64,000 nucleotides of DNA from positions 248,001 through 312,000 of the forward strand of contig NZ_JAFMOW010000068.1 of NCBI RefSeq assembly GCF_019049675.1, in the 5' to 3' direction. This DNA is from Rahnella bonaserana (GTDB taxonomy: Bacteria; Pseudomonadota; Gammaproteobacteria; Enterobacterales; Enterobacteriaceae). The first letter of the stretch is position 1. Each line of letters begins with the position of its first letter. A program made the translations under genes and the position numbers. A model generated the notes under the pieces. The model had not been told where the DNA came from, made no database searches, and worked only from the letters and a program-made list of their open reading frames with translations. This document shows, piece after piece, positions 29,513 to 38,709 of the stretch.

Positions 29513-29974
29513 TCACTCTTTCAGGCGTGACCATAAATAGCGCTGATAGTCGGGAATGACGATATCGACTTCAGACTGGAACAGCGGTGAGTTGATCAGG
29601 AAATCCGCTGTCGCCACGTTAGTCGCTACCGGAATATTCCACACGGTTGCCAGACGCAGCAGGGCTTTCACATCGGGGTCATGCGGAACCGCATTCAGCG
29701 GGTCCCACAGAAAAATCAACAAATCGATTTTGCCTTCGGCAATCATCGCGCCAACCTGTTGATCGCCACCCATCGGGCCGCTCAGCATACTTTTTACATT
29801 GATGCCGGTATTACGCTGTACCAGATTACCGGTGGTACCGGTGGCATAGAGAACATGCCTGGAAAGTTCGGCGACGTTTTTGTCCACCCATTTCATCAGG
29901 GTGTTTTTACAGTGGTCATGCGCGACCAGAGCAATATGTTTTTGTTTTGCGATCGTACGGGTCGTGTATTCCAT
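29513..29974 (-). CDS. mgsA: Methylglyoxal synthase
   Basis: Converts dihydroxyacetone phosphate to methylglyoxal and phosphate, an overflow bypass of lower glycolysis under phosphate limitation. From the ATG at 29974 the protein has 153 residues (E. coli 152). It keeps catalytic Asp71 in [11 protein letters not shown] and His98 in NAVPHDPD at the E. coli positions, plus the phosphate-binding ATGTTGN loop. Twelve further upstream codons are open but have no family similarity. Confidence 0.97.
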   Translation of the reverse strand: MEYTTRTIAKQKHIALVAHDHCKNTLMKWVDKNVAELSRHVLYATGTTGNLVQRNTGINVKSMLSGPMGGDQQVGAMIAEGKIDLLIFLWDPLNAVPHDPDVKALLRLATVWNIPVATNVATADFLINSPLFQSEVDIVIPDYQRYLWSRLKE

Positions 29975-30092
29975 CAAATTCCCTTCAGCGCGAAAGTAAC
30001 AGTGGATCACAGAATACTGAAAGTCCGTTTTACTGCAAAGGGCGGGGGCGATTATTCAGTGTTTAGAGAGAGATTGCGTGATGCAGGTTAAG

Positions 30093-30743
30093 TTACGACG
30101 TCCGTTCCTGTTTTCCTGGCAGTTTAAACAAGAGCAGAAATTGTTCGAAGCTGACGTTAGCTGCCAGTCTCGTCCAGAACGGATGCAGATAACTGATTGA
30201 AATTTGAGAAGGTGTTTCCTGAGCCAGTGCCGCTTTTTTATCCGTTAATCCTTTGGCGAACGACGGAACGGCCGCACGTGCGCCGGACAAATTGTACGTG
30301 ACCATCAATTTTTCAGCGTCCGCGGTGTGGCCGGGATTAAACACATTCAGAACATCACGCTGTGTCGGTATTTGCCGGCCCTGGTCATCAACCAGCAAAT
30401 AGTTCATTTGCTTGTTAAATTGGGCCGCCTCAGTTTCGTTGTTCAGTTTTGGCAACACGAAGGAAACGGAACGACTATTTTTGGCGTTAAACGTCACGAT
30501 AAGCGCAGGGGAGTGATACATCGGTATCAGGCCGGCGCGAAGATTTTTGCTGACCTGAAACAGGATCTGATGCTGACCGCCGTCGAGTTCCAGACTGTCC
30601 GCGCCTTTAAGTATTGCGCCGGACATTTGTTTGCCGTCGATCACCAGAACGTCAACATCCGGGGACAATTTGAGTGAGGTCGCCGAAGCTGACGCCATCA
30701 GGCTGAGACTCGCTAATGCGACCAGCGCATGACAGACTTTCAT
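30093..30743 (-). CDS. yccT: YccT (CsgI), periplasmic DUF2057 protein
   Basis: Secreted protein of the DUF2057 family, 216 residues from the ATG at 30743 (E. coli 220). A signal peptide of about 21 residues (MKVCHALVALASLSLMASAS) precedes the mature start TSLKLSPDVDVLVIDGK. In E. coli and Salmonella the homologue has been reported to inhibit curli assembly; I did not see csg genes here. The ribosome site GGGGAGAG sits before the start. The gene is divergent from yccU. Confidence 0.9.
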   Translation of the reverse strand: MKVCHALVALASLSLMASASATSLKLSPDVDVLVIDGKQMSGAILKGADSLELDGGQHQILFQVSKNLRAGLIPMYHSPALIVTFNAKNSRSVSFVLPKLNNETEAAQFNKQMNYLLVDDQGRQIPTQRDVLNVFNPGHTADAEKLMVTYNLSGARAAVPSFAKGLTDKKAALAQETPSQISISYLHPFWTRLAANVSFEQFLLLFKLPGKQERTS

Positions 30744-30931
30744 TCTTCTCTCCCCAAATACCAAATTGCTCATCGTCTATTATTCAACAATGACGATAAT
30801 GTGTCAAAGTTTTACAAAATGTTTTTAATTAACACGAGCAGGGTGAGACAGGTCTCCTTTTTGATCCACAGGCTGTCGGAATAGCCAGCCTGCGTTACAC
30901 TTAACGAATACAGGTAAAAGGAGATAATCCC

Positions 30932-31345
30932 GTGCAAGATAATGATATTCGCAAGATTCTTGAGGAAGTGAAAACTATCGCGCTGGTAGGTGCCAGTGAC
31001 AATCCGGGGCGTCCAAGCTACGGGGTTATGGCGTATCTGCTTTCCCAGGGCTATGAGGTGATCCCGGTCAGCCCGAAACTGGCAGGCAAGGAATTACTGG
31101 GCCAGAAAGCTTACGGCTCACTGGCAGAAATTCCGCATCCGGTAGATATGGTCGATGTATTTCGTAATGTCGATGCCGCGTATGGCGTGGCGCAGGAGGC
31201 GATTGCCATAAGAGCCAAAGTGTTGTGGCTGCAGTTAGACATTATCAATGAACAGGCTGCCGTGCTGGCGAAAGAGGCTGGATTAAAAGTGGTGATGGAC
31301 CGTTGTCCGAAAATCGAAATCCCGCGTCTGGGGATGGAAAAGTAA
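30932..31345 (+). CDS. yccU: YccU, CoA-binding (Rossmann-fold) protein
   Basis: CoA_binding-domain protein of 137 residues, the same fold as the N-terminal domain of succinyl-CoA synthetase alpha. The nucleotide loop TIALVGASDNPGRPSYGV and the C-terminal VVMDRCPKIEIPRL are conserved. Its physiological role is unknown. The start is GTG at 30932, eight bases after AAAAGGAG. A hairpin terminator follows. Confidence 0.92.
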   Translation: MQDNDIRKILEEVKTIALVGASDNPGRPSYGVMAYLLSQGYEVIPVSPKLAGKELLGQKAYGSLAEIPHPVDMVDVFRNVDAAYGVAQEAIAIRAKVLWLQLDIINEQAAVLAKEAGLKVVMDRCPKIEIPRLGMEK

Positions 31346-31380
31346 CCGCCATCTCTAATCAGCATAGAAATTTAGCAATA

Positions 31381-31408
31381 AAAAAACCGGCCATCGAAGC
31401 CGGTTTTT
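31381..31408. terminator. Terminator between yccU and hspQ
   Basis: AAAAACCGGC...GCCGGTTTTT forms a 10-bp stem with poly-A and poly-T flanks. It can serve yccU and the convergent hspQ. Confidence 0.85.
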
Positions 31409-31437
31409 AATTTTAAAAGCGTGCCGCAGGAGTAGAC

Positions 31438-31755
31438 TCAGTTACGCAGGCGTGGCGCCATCAGCTGTCTGCGAACTGATTCAGCCAGGTCATCCAGAGA
31501 CGTTTGCTCCGGATGAGAACGCGCGGCTTCATGATCAATCTGAATCTCCGCCAGATAGGTATGAACCGGCTGGCCTTCTTCATCTTCCATCACCACGTGA
31601 TACCAGGGAGCGGTGCGCATGGAGTCATCAGCGGCGACATCGTCGACACCGGGCTTTTCGAGCGAATACTCTGCATCGACATCAATCACCACACCTAAGT
31701 AACCTAACAGTCTGTGGCGAACCTGCTGGCCGATACCGAATTTACTGGCAATCAT
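31438..31755 (-). CDS. hspQ: Heat shock protein HspQ
   Basis: Small heat-shock protein reported to act as a specificity factor or allosteric activator of the Lon protease and to bind hemimethylated DNA. The ATG at 31755 follows GGGAGGTGACT and gives 105 residues, as in E. coli. A GTG two codons upstream is less likely. The sequence starts [20 protein letters not shown] and keeps [20 protein letters not shown] in its core and QLMAPRLRN at the end. Confidence 0.95.
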   Translation of the reverse strand: MIASKFGIGQQVRHRLLGYLGVVIDVDAEYSLEKPGVDDVAADDSMRTAPWYHVVMEDEEGQPVHTYLAEIQIDHEAARSHPEQTSLDDLAESVRRQLMAPRLRN

Positions 31756-31892
31756 AGTCACCTCCCAAAATAATTCATTGATCTCTATATGGAGATAAAA
31801 CGCGCTATTTCAAGTTTTGACCGCTCATCCTGCTAAAAATTCAGCGGTGTGTGTCAGTACAGCACGCCGTGCTTAATCTGTCAGACCCTTTT

Positions 31893-33086
31893 TCAGTTCA
31901 TCACCAGGCAGGCGAAACCTTTCAGGTATAGACCTTCCGGGTATGCGCCGGTCACCGGATGATCAGCAGCCTGACGGAACTGCTCGACGAACTGGATTTC
32001 GCGACCCGCATCCAGCGCGGCATCGGCCAGAATTTTCTGGAACAGATCCGTTGGCAGCAAGCCGGAACAGGAGAAGCTCAGCAGGATACCGCCCGGACGC
32101 AGTAGCTGCAGCGCCAGCATATTGATATCTTTATAGCCGCGGCAGGCGCTCGCCAGCTGATTTTTGTTCTCAACGAATTTCGGCGGATCCATTACGATCA
32201 TGTCGAACTGCTGGCCTTCGGTGCGGTATTTACGCAGCAGCTGGAAAACGTCTTCACGCACGAATTCCGCTTTCGTCAGATCCAGCTTGTTCAGTTCAAC
32301 GTTTTGACGTGCCACGTCCAGTGCGGCTTGTGAAGTATCGACGTTGGTGACTTTGGTACAGCCACCCATCAGCGCAGATACCGCGAAAGCGCCGGTATAA
32401 GAGAAGCAGTTCAGAACGTTGCGGCCGGCAGCATAATTACGTGCGGCAAGGCGGCTGTCGCGCTGATCAAGATAGAAGCCGGTTTTGTGGCCTTCTTTGA
32501 TATCCACCAGCAGGCTCATGCCGTGTTCCTGAATCGGCAACAGTGCAGGCGGCTCATCGCCAACCACATGTCCCTGAGTCAGTTCCAGGCCTTCTTTTTT
32601 ACGCACAGCCACGTCGGAGCGGTCCCAGATGGCGCACTCCGGATAGCAATGTTGCAGGGCAGCAATCAGCGGCGCACGCTGATATTCGGCACCGGCAGAA
32701 AGCAATTGCAGCACCAGGAAATTCTGGAAGCGGTCGATGGTGATGCCCGGCAGACAGTCGGATTCACCGGCAATCAGACGGTAACCGTCAAGCCCGTCGC
32801 GCTTAGCGATATAATTGCGCCAGTTTTGTGCTTGTTGCAGACGACGGATAAAGAATTCAATGTCGATATCTTCGTCTTGCTTAAACGTCCAGACACGCGC
32901 ACGGATCTGAGAAGACGGTGAATAGGCACCGCGTGCCAGCCATTTTCCCTGACTGTCTACAATATCTATAGTCTCGCCGGAATTGGCTTTGCCTTCGATA
33001 CGGTGTACCGCGCCGGAAAATACCCACGGGTGGCGGCGGAGAAGTGATTTTTCACGGCCTTTGGCCAGAATTAAACGTGCAGTCAT
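31893..33086 (-). CDS. rlmI: 23S rRNA m5C1962 methyltransferase RlmI
   Basis: SAM-dependent methyltransferase for C1962 of 23S rRNA. From the ATG at 33086 there are 397 residues (E. coli 396). They hold an N-terminal PUA RNA-binding domain ([20 protein letters not shown]), the SAM site [16 protein letters not shown], the catalytic [10 protein letters not shown] and the Cys motif LSFSCSG. The open frame extends 23 codons further but overlaps the region used by acyP. The ribosome site is weak. Confidence 0.95.
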   Translation of the reverse strand: MTARLILAKGREKSLLRRHPWVFSGAVHRIEGKANSGETIDIVDSQGKWLARGAYSPSSQIRARVWTFKQDEDIDIEFFIRRLQQAQNWRNYIAKRDGLDGYRLIAGESDCLPGITIDRFQNFLVLQLLSAGAEYQRAPLIAALQHCYPECAIWDRSDVAVRKKEGLELTQGHVVGDEPPALLPIQEHGMSLLVDIKEGHKTGFYLDQRDSRLAARNYAAGRNVLNCFSYTGAFAVSALMGGCTKVTNVDTSQAALDVARQNVELNKLDLTKAEFVREDVFQLLRKYRTEGQQFDMIVMDPPKFVENKNQLASACRGYKDINMLALQLLRPGGILLSFSCSGLLPTDLFQKILADAALDAGREIQFVEQFRQAADHPVTGAYPEGLYLKGFACLVMN

Positions 33087-33184
33087 AAAATTAGGTTCTG
33101 TCGGTTTGGAGACAAAAAAGAGCGACATTGTCCGGTCATGCAGGTGAAATTGCAACGAACCATACCGCTAACGGAGAGAAAATC

Positions 33185-33463
33185 ATGGCAACAGTCAGTA
33201 TAGCCGCCTATGTGTACGGCATGGTGCAGGGCGTCGGTTTTCGTTTTGCGACCCAACATCAGGCTACCGGTTTAGGTCTGACCGGGTACGCAAGAAATCT
33301 TGAGGATGGCAGCGTCGAAGTGGTGGCGTGTGGCGAGCAGGAAAAGGTGGATCAACTGCTGGCCTGGTTAAAGCAGGGAGGGCCAAAGCATGCACGGGTG
33401 GATCGTGTGCTCAGTGAGCCGACCGCACCCGGCCATTACAGCGATTTTAAAATCAAATACTGA
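33185..33463 (+). CDS. acyP: Acylphosphatase
   Basis: Hydrolyses acyl phosphates. The 92-residue protein from the ATG at 33185 (ribosome site GGAGA) has the family signature [11 protein letters not shown], with the phosphate-binding Arg20 and catalytic Asn38 in [13 protein letters not shown]. It matches E. coli AcyP (YccX) in length. The gene is divergent from rlmI and convergent with tusE, whose stop codon is only six bases away. Confidence 0.96.
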   Translation: MATVSIAAYVYGMVQGVGFRFATQHQATGLGLTGYARNLEDGSVEVVACGEQEKVDQLLAWLKQGGPKHARVDRVLSEPTAPGHYSDFKIKY

Positions 33464-33469
33464 AGTCTT

Positions 33470-33799
33470 TCAGAGGCACTTCACCGGCTTTGGCAAACCG
33501 GCAATTTTGGTTGCCTGTTTGGCCGGGCCTTTCGGGAACAGCCGGAACAAATAGCGGCTGTTGCCTTTCTCTTCGCCATATTTCTGCGCCATCGCTTTTA
33601 CCAGCATGCGTACGGCAGGCGACGTATTGAATTCGAGATAAAACTCGCGCACGAAACGCACGACTTCCCAGTGGGCGTCGGTAAGCTCAATCCCTTCTTC
33701 TTCAGCCAGCAGAGGCACCATACCTTCCTGCCAGTCCTGACTGTTTTTCAGGTAACCCTGAGCGTCGGTTTCAATAATCTGACCTTCAAACTGCAGCAT
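33470..33799 (-). CDS. tusE: Sulfurtransferase TusE
   Basis: DsrC-family sulfur carrier in the Tus relay that passes persulfide sulfur from TusBCD to MnmA for 2-thiolation of uridine 34 in tRNA. There are 109 residues, as in E. coli. The reactive Cys108 is next to the C-terminus (LPKPVKCL), and the core [20 protein letters not shown] is conserved. No family features are missing. Confidence 0.96.
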   Translation of the reverse strand: MLQFEGQIIETDAQGYLKNSQDWQEGMVPLLAEEEGIELTDAHWEVVRFVREFYLEFNTSPAVRMLVKAMAQKYGEEKGNSRYLFRLFPKGPAKQATKIAGLPKPVKCL

Positions 33800-33861
33800 A
33801 TAACCTCAAACCCGTAAAAATGCGGTGGTCAGTTTATCAAAAACGCCGGTCAGACAAAATA

Positions 33862-33887
33862 AAAAGCCCCGCGCGTAGGCGGGGCTT
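33862..33887 (-). terminator. Terminator downstream of yccA
   Basis: AAAAAGCCCCGC...GCGGGGCTT stem. On the minus strand a T-run follows the stem, as expected for the end of yccA. Confidence 0.85.
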
Positions 33888-33906
33888 AGAGGGTCATCAG
33901 GCATCA

Positions 33907-34578
33907 TCAGTTACGTGATGACATACCCAGAATGCTCAGCAGGCTGACAAAGATGTTGTACAGCGAGACATAAAGGCTCACGGTCGCGCGAATATAATTG
34001 GTTTCGCCGCCATGAATGATGTTGCTGGTTTCCCACATAATTGCGCCTGCAGAGAACAGAATAAACAGGCAACTGATCGCCAGTGACAGCGCCGGAATTT
34101 GCAGGAACAGGTTAGCGATCACCGCCACCAGCAGCACCACAAAACCTGCCATCATCATGCCGGAAAGGAACGACATGTCTTTGCGCGTGGTCAGCACGTA
34201 GGCTGAACAGCAGAAGAACACCAGTGCGGTACCGCCCAGTGCCAGCATAATAATGTCACCGGCACCAACGGAAAGCAGTGAGCTCAATAATGGCCCGAGC
34301 GTGTAACCCATAAAGCCGGTCAGCGCAAAGGCAGACAAAATACCCGCCGGGCTGTTCGCCGTGCGGTAAGTCAGGAACATCAGGCCATAGAAGCCAACGA
34401 TGGTCAGAAGAAAACCGGGGGACGGCAATCTCAGAACCGTACTTGCCGTCGCAGTAATCGCGGAAACGCCTAAAGTCAGCGCCAGCAGGAAATAAGTATT
34501 ACGCAGCACCCGGTGCGTGCTTAGCAACGAGCCAGCGCGTGATGAAGAAGAGGCAACGATACGATCCATACGGTTCAT
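33907..34578 (-). CDS. yccA: YccA, FtsH-modulating inner-membrane protein (BI-1 family)
   Basis: Bax-inhibitor-1 family membrane protein. In E. coli it is a substrate and modulator of the FtsH-HflKC protease. It has about seven transmembrane segments after a short soluble N-terminus. Conserved blocks include [35 protein letters not shown] and the C-terminal [21 protein letters not shown] prefer the ATG at 34578 (MNRMDRIV, 223 residues); the ATG at 34569 would equal the E. coli N-terminus and cannot be excluded. An ERIC repeat lies directly upstream. Confidence 0.93.
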   Translation of the reverse strand: MNRMDRIVASSSSRAGSLLSTHRVLRNTYFLLALTLGVSAITATASTVLRLPSPGFLLTIVGFYGLMFLTYRTANSPAGILSAFALTGFMGYTLGPLLSSLLSVGAGDIIMLALGGTALVFFCCSAYVLTTRKDMSFLSGMMMAGFVVLLVAVIANLFLQIPALSLAISCLFILFSAGAIMWETSNIIHGGETNYIRATVSLYVSLYNIFVSLLSILGMSSRN

Positions 34579-34596
34579 AATAAAATTCTCACTTAA

Positions 34597-34718
34597 GCCC
34601 TTCATACTTTGTGTCGCAGATGCGTTGGCTACGCCCGGTCACCCGAATCACTTACCTGTGTAAGCTCATCCGGACTCCCTCTCTTGCCGCCTTCCTGCGA
34701 CCCAAATTATTTTGGGTA
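34597..34718. repeat. ERIC element, copy 2
   Basis: About 122 bases with the same core as copy 1 (TCACTTACCTGTGTAAGCTC) and ends AGCCC/GGGTA that pair less well. It sits just upstream of yccA, between that gene and the tRNA-Ser promoter region. The rest of the gap to the tRNA (34719-34956) shows one small hairpin, TGCCTG-ttttt-CAGGCA near 34881, and no gene. Confidence 0.87.
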
Positions 34719-34956
34719 TCTAATTGGAGTCGGTGAAAATACAAACAGGTTGCAGTGTAAGTAGTTGCGGGGCGTCATTAAAGACGTTTTACCCTTCTTT
34801 ACCTGCTCAGGGCGGGCAGGGCGCGGTTTCCTGGCTTCAAAATCGCCGAAATGATGTTTAAATCGCCGCTTGCAAGCCGAATGCCTGTTTTTCAGGCAAA
34901 CGAACAGAATCAGACTTTACAAGAGGATCGGCACTGTTTATAGTTCGCTTCGTTGC

Positions 34957-35044
34957 GGAGGGGTGGCCGAGCGGCTGAAGGCACCGGTCTTGAAAACCGG
35001 CGATGGGAAACCATTCGAGAGTTCGAATCTCTCCTCCTCCGCCA
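34957..35044 (+). tRNA. serT: tRNA-Ser, anticodon UGA, copy 1
   Basis: An 88-nt class II tRNA with encoded CCA. The acceptor stem GGAGGGG pairs with CTCCTCC, the anticodon loop CTTGAAA lies within CGGT...ACCGG, the long variable arm is CGATGGGAAACCATTCG, and the T arm is GAGAGTTCGAATCTCTC. Its place after yccA matches E. coli serT, which reads UCA/UCG codons. Confidence 0.97.
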
Positions 35045-35059
35045 TAAACAACACAAGAA

Positions 35060-35087
35060 AGCTGCTAAGCAATTAGCGGCTTTTTTT
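35060..35087 (+). terminator. Terminator after first tRNA-Ser
   Basis: GCTGCTAA-gcaa-TTAGCGGC with a seven-base T-run, 16 bases after the tRNA end. The same element follows the second tRNA copy. Confidence 0.85.
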
Positions 35088-35165
35088 GTATCTGTCATTT
35101 ATGCGCGACTTTGTGAATGCAATTTAAATGCTCATAAAATCAACAAACTAGACTGAAAATAATGT

Positions 35166-35193
35166 TTGCATCTTTTCTTCGGTCTTGTATACT
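35166..35193 (+). promoter_or_regulatory. Promoter of the second tRNA-Ser
   Basis: -35 TTGCAT, 16-base spacer, -10 TATACT, then a GC-rich discriminator (ACGCCCC) typical of stringently controlled stable-RNA promoters. Transcription would start about 40 bases before the second tRNA. Confidence 0.7.
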
Positions 35194-35239
35194 ACGCCCC
35201 GTACTGAACGACTGATGTCGCGAAGTGCTTGTTGTTTAC

Positions 35240-35327
35240 GGAGGGGTGGCCGAGCGGCTGAAGGCACCGGTCTTGAAAACCGGCGATGGGAAACCATTCG
35301 AGAGTTCGAATCTCTCCTCCTCCGCCA
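35240..35327 (+). tRNA. serT: tRNA-Ser, anticodon UGA, copy 2
   Basis: Identical over all 88 bases to the copy at 34957, including the flanking downstream TAAACAACACA. It has its own promoter and terminator, so the two copies are separate transcription units rather than a dicistronic tRNA operon. Confidence 0.97.
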
Positions 35328-35342
35328 TAAACAACACATTAA

Positions 35343-35370
35343 AGCTGCTAAGTAATTAGCGGCTTTTTTT
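35343..35370 (+). terminator. Terminator after second tRNA-Ser
   Basis: GCTGCTAA-gtaa-TTAGCGGC plus a seven-base T-run. It differs from the first copy's terminator by one loop base. Confidence 0.85.
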
Positions 35371-35409
35371 GTGCCTGAAATTCGCTTCTCTCCCAATGGC
35401 TGCATATTC

Positions 35410-36327
35410 TCAACCCGCCCGCTGCCGGGCATACTGCCTTGGCGAACACCCGAGTGTGCGCTTGAACGCCGTACTGAACGCGCTCTCTGATTCGTACCCG
35501 AGCGACAACGCCACAGCCGATACCGGTTCTTTACTGTTCGCCAGCCGGTCTCCGGCCAGCAACATCCGCCAGCGCGTCAGGTATTCCAGCGGTGCACTGC
35601 CGACGGCCTGCTTAAACTTCTGCGAGAATACCGAACGCGACATACCCGCCCGTTCAGCCAGCGCCTGCACCGTCCAGCGGTATGCCGGGTTTTCATGCAT
35701 TGCATTCAGCGCTCTGGAAAGTTGCTTATCCGCCAGCGCAGCAAACCAGCCGCTATCTTCTCCTTCCGGCGAATTATCGACGTGCATCCGCAGCGCCTGC
35801 ACCAGCATCATGTGCGCCATATGTTGCGCGATCAGTAATCCGCCAGGCCGTTCATCGCGCAATTCCTGCATCATACATTCCACAGCCCAGCGCAAACTTT
35901 GCCTGTCGGATTCTTTCGAAATATGCACCACGGGCGGCAGCATCGCCAGCAAGGTTGAGGCGTTTACGCCACTGACTACAAACCGGCTGCCGGTGAGAAA
36001 AAAATCTTTGCCACCATTGCAGGAAACCGTGCCGCCATCCTGCGCCTGCTGGAAAATCGGCCCGGCATCGACAGGCGGAAGATTCAGGTCACTGGCGAGA
36101 CGGAACGGGCGTCCGGCCGGTAAAACAAAACAATCACCGGCTTTGAGATGGACTGCGGCGGGCACGCCATCAACCGCCAGCCAGCATTCACCGGTAATGA
36201 TCGCGTTACATTTAATCGACTGATAGTGGTCAGGAAATTGCACCGACCATTCGCCGCCGGCTTCAAAACCTTTGGACATATAACTGCGCGGCTTCAGCAG
36301 TGACAACACATCTGAAAGGGGATCCAT
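35410..36327 (-). CDS. AraC-family regulator with cupin-type sensor domain
   Basis: Transcription factor of 305 residues. The N-terminal half is an AraC cupin_6-type ligand domain (PLSDVLSLLKPRSYMSKGFE, then HLKAGDCFVLPAGRPFRL). The C-terminal 100 residues hold two helix-turn-helix units (TVQALAERAGMSRSVFSQKF and VSAVALSLGYESESAFSTAF) ending in LGCSPRQYARQ. It has a GGAG ribosome site. It is divergent from the reductase gene at 36446 with 118 bases between, so that gene is the likely target. The ligand is unknown. It lies straight after the tRNA pair. Confidence 0.9.
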   Translation of the reverse strand: MDPLSDVLSLLKPRSYMSKGFEAGGEWSVQFPDHYQSIKCNAIITGECWLAVDGVPAAVHLKAGDCFVLPAGRPFRLASDLNLPPVDAGPIFQQAQDGGTVSCNGGKDFFLTGSRFVVSGVNASTLLAMLPPVVHISKESDRQSLRWAVECMMQELRDERPGGLLIAQHMAHMMLVQALRMHVDNSPEGEDSGWFAALADKQLSRALNAMHENPAYRWTVQALAERAGMSRSVFSQKFKQAVGSAPLEYLTRWRMLLAGDRLANSKEPVSAVALSLGYESESAFSTAFKRTLGCSPRQYARQRAG

Positions 36328-36445
36328 CAGGAACTCCGGACGATTGCAAAGATATTACGGACATTAGCGCATAGATCGTCTTTTCTCCAGCGCCTATATT
36401 CTGTTACGAAAGCAGCAGATTGAGCCAACAACAGAGGAATTCGCA

Positions 36446-37336
36446 ATGCGTGTATTCGTGACAGGGGCAACAGGTTTTGTCGGTTCTGCGGTGGTGCAGG
36501 AATTACTGCGCGCAGGTCATCAGGTGCTGGGTTTAGCGCGTTCTGATGCTTCGGCGCAGGCGCTGACCGATGCCGGTGCGGACGTGCATCGCGGCAGTAT
36601 TGAAGATCTGCACAGTCTGACGTCCGGCGCTGCGCAGGCCGACGGCGTGATCCATACTGCGTTTATTCATGACTTTTCGAAGTTTCTGGAAAATTGTGAA
36701 AAAGACCGGCTGGCGATTGGTACTTTAGGCGCTGCGCTGAAGGGCACAAAAAAACCACTGATCGTGACCTCCGGCACGGCGCTGGTGAACACCGGACGTC
36801 TGGCGACGGAAAATGATTTACCTGATCCGCAGGGGCAGAATCCGCGCGTGGCATCTGAACTCGCCGTCGCTAATCTGGCAGAGCAGGGCGTGCGTGTTTC
36901 TTTGGTGCGTTTGCCGCCGTCGGTTCACGGCGAAGATGATCACGGATTTGTGCCGATGATTATTGCACTGGCACGCGAAAAGGGTGAATCGGCTTATCCG
37001 GGCGATGGCGAAAACCTCTGGCCGGCAGTGAACCGTTTTGATGCCGCGCGGCTATTTGTGCTGGCGCTGGAAAAGGGCGCAAAGAACGCGATATATCATG
37101 CAAACGCAGAAGAAGGCGTGCCATTTCGCAAAATTGCCGAGCTGATTGGCAGGCACCTGAACCTGCCGGTGGTGAGCAAAAACGGACAGGATCTGGCGGC
37201 ACATTTTGGCTGGTTTACGCATTTCGCCTCGCTGAATAACCCGACGTCCAGTCAGATCACCCGCGATATTTTAGCCTGGAAACCGGTGCATCAGGATTTA
37301 CTGACCGACATTGATACCGCCGGATATTTCAAATAA
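36446..37336 (+). CDS. SDR-superfamily NAD(P)-binding oxidoreductase (atypical)
   Basis: Extended or atypical short-chain dehydrogenase-like protein, 296 residues. The N-terminal nucleotide loop VTGATGFVGSAV (residues 5-16) and LARSDASAQAL are clear. I find no YxxxK in the usual place; after the VTSGTALVNTG strand the sequence reads NPRVASELAVANL, so the canonical catalytic Tyr-Lys pair appears absent. The best family description is an NAD-dependent epimerase/dehydratase relative. Partner genes suggest control by the divergent AraC regulator. The substrate is unknown. Confidence 0.87.
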   Translation: MRVFVTGATGFVGSAVVQELLRAGHQVLGLARSDASAQALTDAGADVHRGSIEDLHSLTSGAAQADGVIHTAFIHDFSKFLENCEKDRLAIGTLGAALKGTKKPLIVTSGTALVNTGRLATENDLPDPQGQNPRVASELAVANLAEQGVRVSLVRLPPSVHGEDDHGFVPMIIALAREKGESAYPGDGENLWPAVNRFDAARLFVLALEKGAKNAIYHANAEEGVPFRKIAELIGRHLNLPVVSKNGQDLAAHFGWFTHFASLNNPTSSQITRDILAWKPVHQDLLTDIDTAGYFK

Positions 37337-37354
37337 ATTCTTTTTTCTGAGATT

Positions 37355-37382
37355 AAAACAGGTCATTCAGGTGGCCTGTTTT
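37355..37382 (+). terminator. Terminator after the SDR gene
   Basis: AAAACAGG...CCTGTTTT, an 8-bp stem with a 12-base loop, then TTACG. The T-run is short, so it is moderately convincing. Confidence 0.6.
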
Positions 37383-37533
37383 ACGTTTTTCGCCGTGGTT
37401 TTAATGGTGTTAATTGCCTAAAAAACGCCCCGAATCACAAATCGGGAAGATAAAAACGTAACCCTATTGCCTGTCCGATGTTATGCGTTATGTTGATTTT
37501 TAGTTTCTCAAATGTAACTAGAGGTTAACAATA

Positions 37534-38622
37534 ATGTCGAATAAATTACGTATCTCTCTGATTGCTGTTGCTGTGCTGATGTCTTCTTCTGCAATGTCTG
37601 CATTACCTCAGGGCTATCCGGCCGACTATCAAAAAATCGTTGATGCGGCGACCAAAGAAGGCAAAGTCGTGGTGTATTCCACCACCGACACCAAAGCTGC
37701 AGGCCCGCTGATTCAGGGCTTCGAGGCGACTTATCCCGGTATCAAAGTCGAATATAACGACATGAACAGCACCGAACTGTACAACCGTTATATCAGCGAA
37801 CAGGCGGCGGGCGGAACCAGCGGCGACGTGGTCTGGAGTTCCTCCATGGATACCGCGCTGAAACTGGCGACCGACTACGCGCAGGAATATAAATCGCCTG
37901 AACAGGGGCAGTTACCAAAATGGGCGGTGTGGAAAGACAAAGCCTACGGCACGACCTATGAGCCAGTGGTGTTTATCTACAACAAGCGACTGATCCCTGC
38001 CGGTGACGTGCCGGATTCGCATGTCGCACTGGCAAAACTGATCGCCAGCCAGACCGAAAAATTCAATAAAAAAGTCACCACTTACGATATCGAGAAATCA
38101 GGGCTCGGCTTTATGTTGTCCGTGCAAGATTTCAAAGCCGATCCGAATTATTTCAAAACGCTGGCTGACATCGCCAAAGGCGGCCTGGCGGTGCAGTCCT
38201 CCACCGGCACTATGATGGAACGCGTTTCTTCCGGCGAAAACCTGATCGGTTTCAACATTCTCGGTTCGTACGCCGAAGCCCGCGCCAAAACGGATCCGTC
38301 GCTGGGGATTTCCTATCCGAAGGATTACACCCTGGTGCTTTCCCGCGTTTCTTTCATCAGTCAGGAATCGAAAAATAGCAACGCCGCCAAACTGTGGCTG
38401 GACTACATCTTGTCAGAGAAAGGGCAGAGCATTCTGGCCAACCAGGCTGACATTCCGTCCATCCGCAACGATATCGAAGGCAAAAACGACATCGACGGCA
38501 TGACCAAAATGTTAGGCAATGCGCTCAAGCCAATCCCGGTCGATGAAACCCTGCTGGAATACCTGCAACAGAAAAAACGCCTGGATTACATCAAACAATG
38601 GCGTAACGCTGCTGCCAAGTAG
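37534..38622 (+). CDS. ABC transporter periplasmic substrate-binding protein, AfuA/FbpA-like
   Basis: Periplasmic receptor of a three-gene importer, 362 residues with a Sec signal of about 23 residues (cleavage near AMSALPQ). The mature domain is a type II binding fold of the iron(III)/AfuA cluster (EGKVVVYSTTDTKAAGPLI, then GDVVWSSSMDTALKL). The paired tyrosines that ligate Fe3+ in FbpA-type proteins are not evident, so automatic 'iron' naming may be wrong. AfuA-type proteins that bind phosphorylated sugars are an alternative. The ribosome site is AGAGG. Substrate unproven. Confidence 0.88.
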   Translation: MSNKLRISLIAVAVLMSSSAMSALPQGYPADYQKIVDAATKEGKVVVYSTTDTKAAGPLIQGFEATYPGIKVEYNDMNSTELYNRYISEQAAGGTSGDVVWSSSMDTALKLATDYAQEYKSPEQGQLPKWAVWKDKAYGTTYEPVVFIYNKRLIPAGDVPDSHVALAKLIASQTEKFNKKVTTYDIEKSGLGFMLSVQDFKADPNYFKTLADIAKGGLAVQSSTGTMMERVSSGENLIGFNILGSYAEARAKTDPSLGISYPKDYTLVLSRVSFISQESKNSNAAKLWLDYILSEKGQSILANQADIPSIRNDIEGKNDIDGMTKMLGNALKPIPVDETLLEYLQQKKRLDYIKQWRNAAAK

Positions 38623-38631
38623 TGACATATC

Positions 38632-38664
38632 GAAGCGCGTCACTTTCCGTCGCGCTTCCTTTTT
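38632..38664 (+). terminator. Intercistronic hairpin with T-run between binding-protein and permease genes
   Basis: GAAGCGCG and CGCGCTTC enclose 11 bases and are followed by CTTTTTCC. Such a leaky terminator would keep the binding protein more abundant than the membrane subunits, as in many ABC operons. Confidence 0.65.
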
Positions 38665-38709
38665 CCTGCCTGATTTCGCTCTCCTTGTTTCTAACCAAAG
38701 GGAAGTAAC

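Noticed and set aside
34957-35327. tRNA pair as a prophage attachment site
   Set aside because: No integrase, phage genes or distal repeat of the tRNA end is present in the window.
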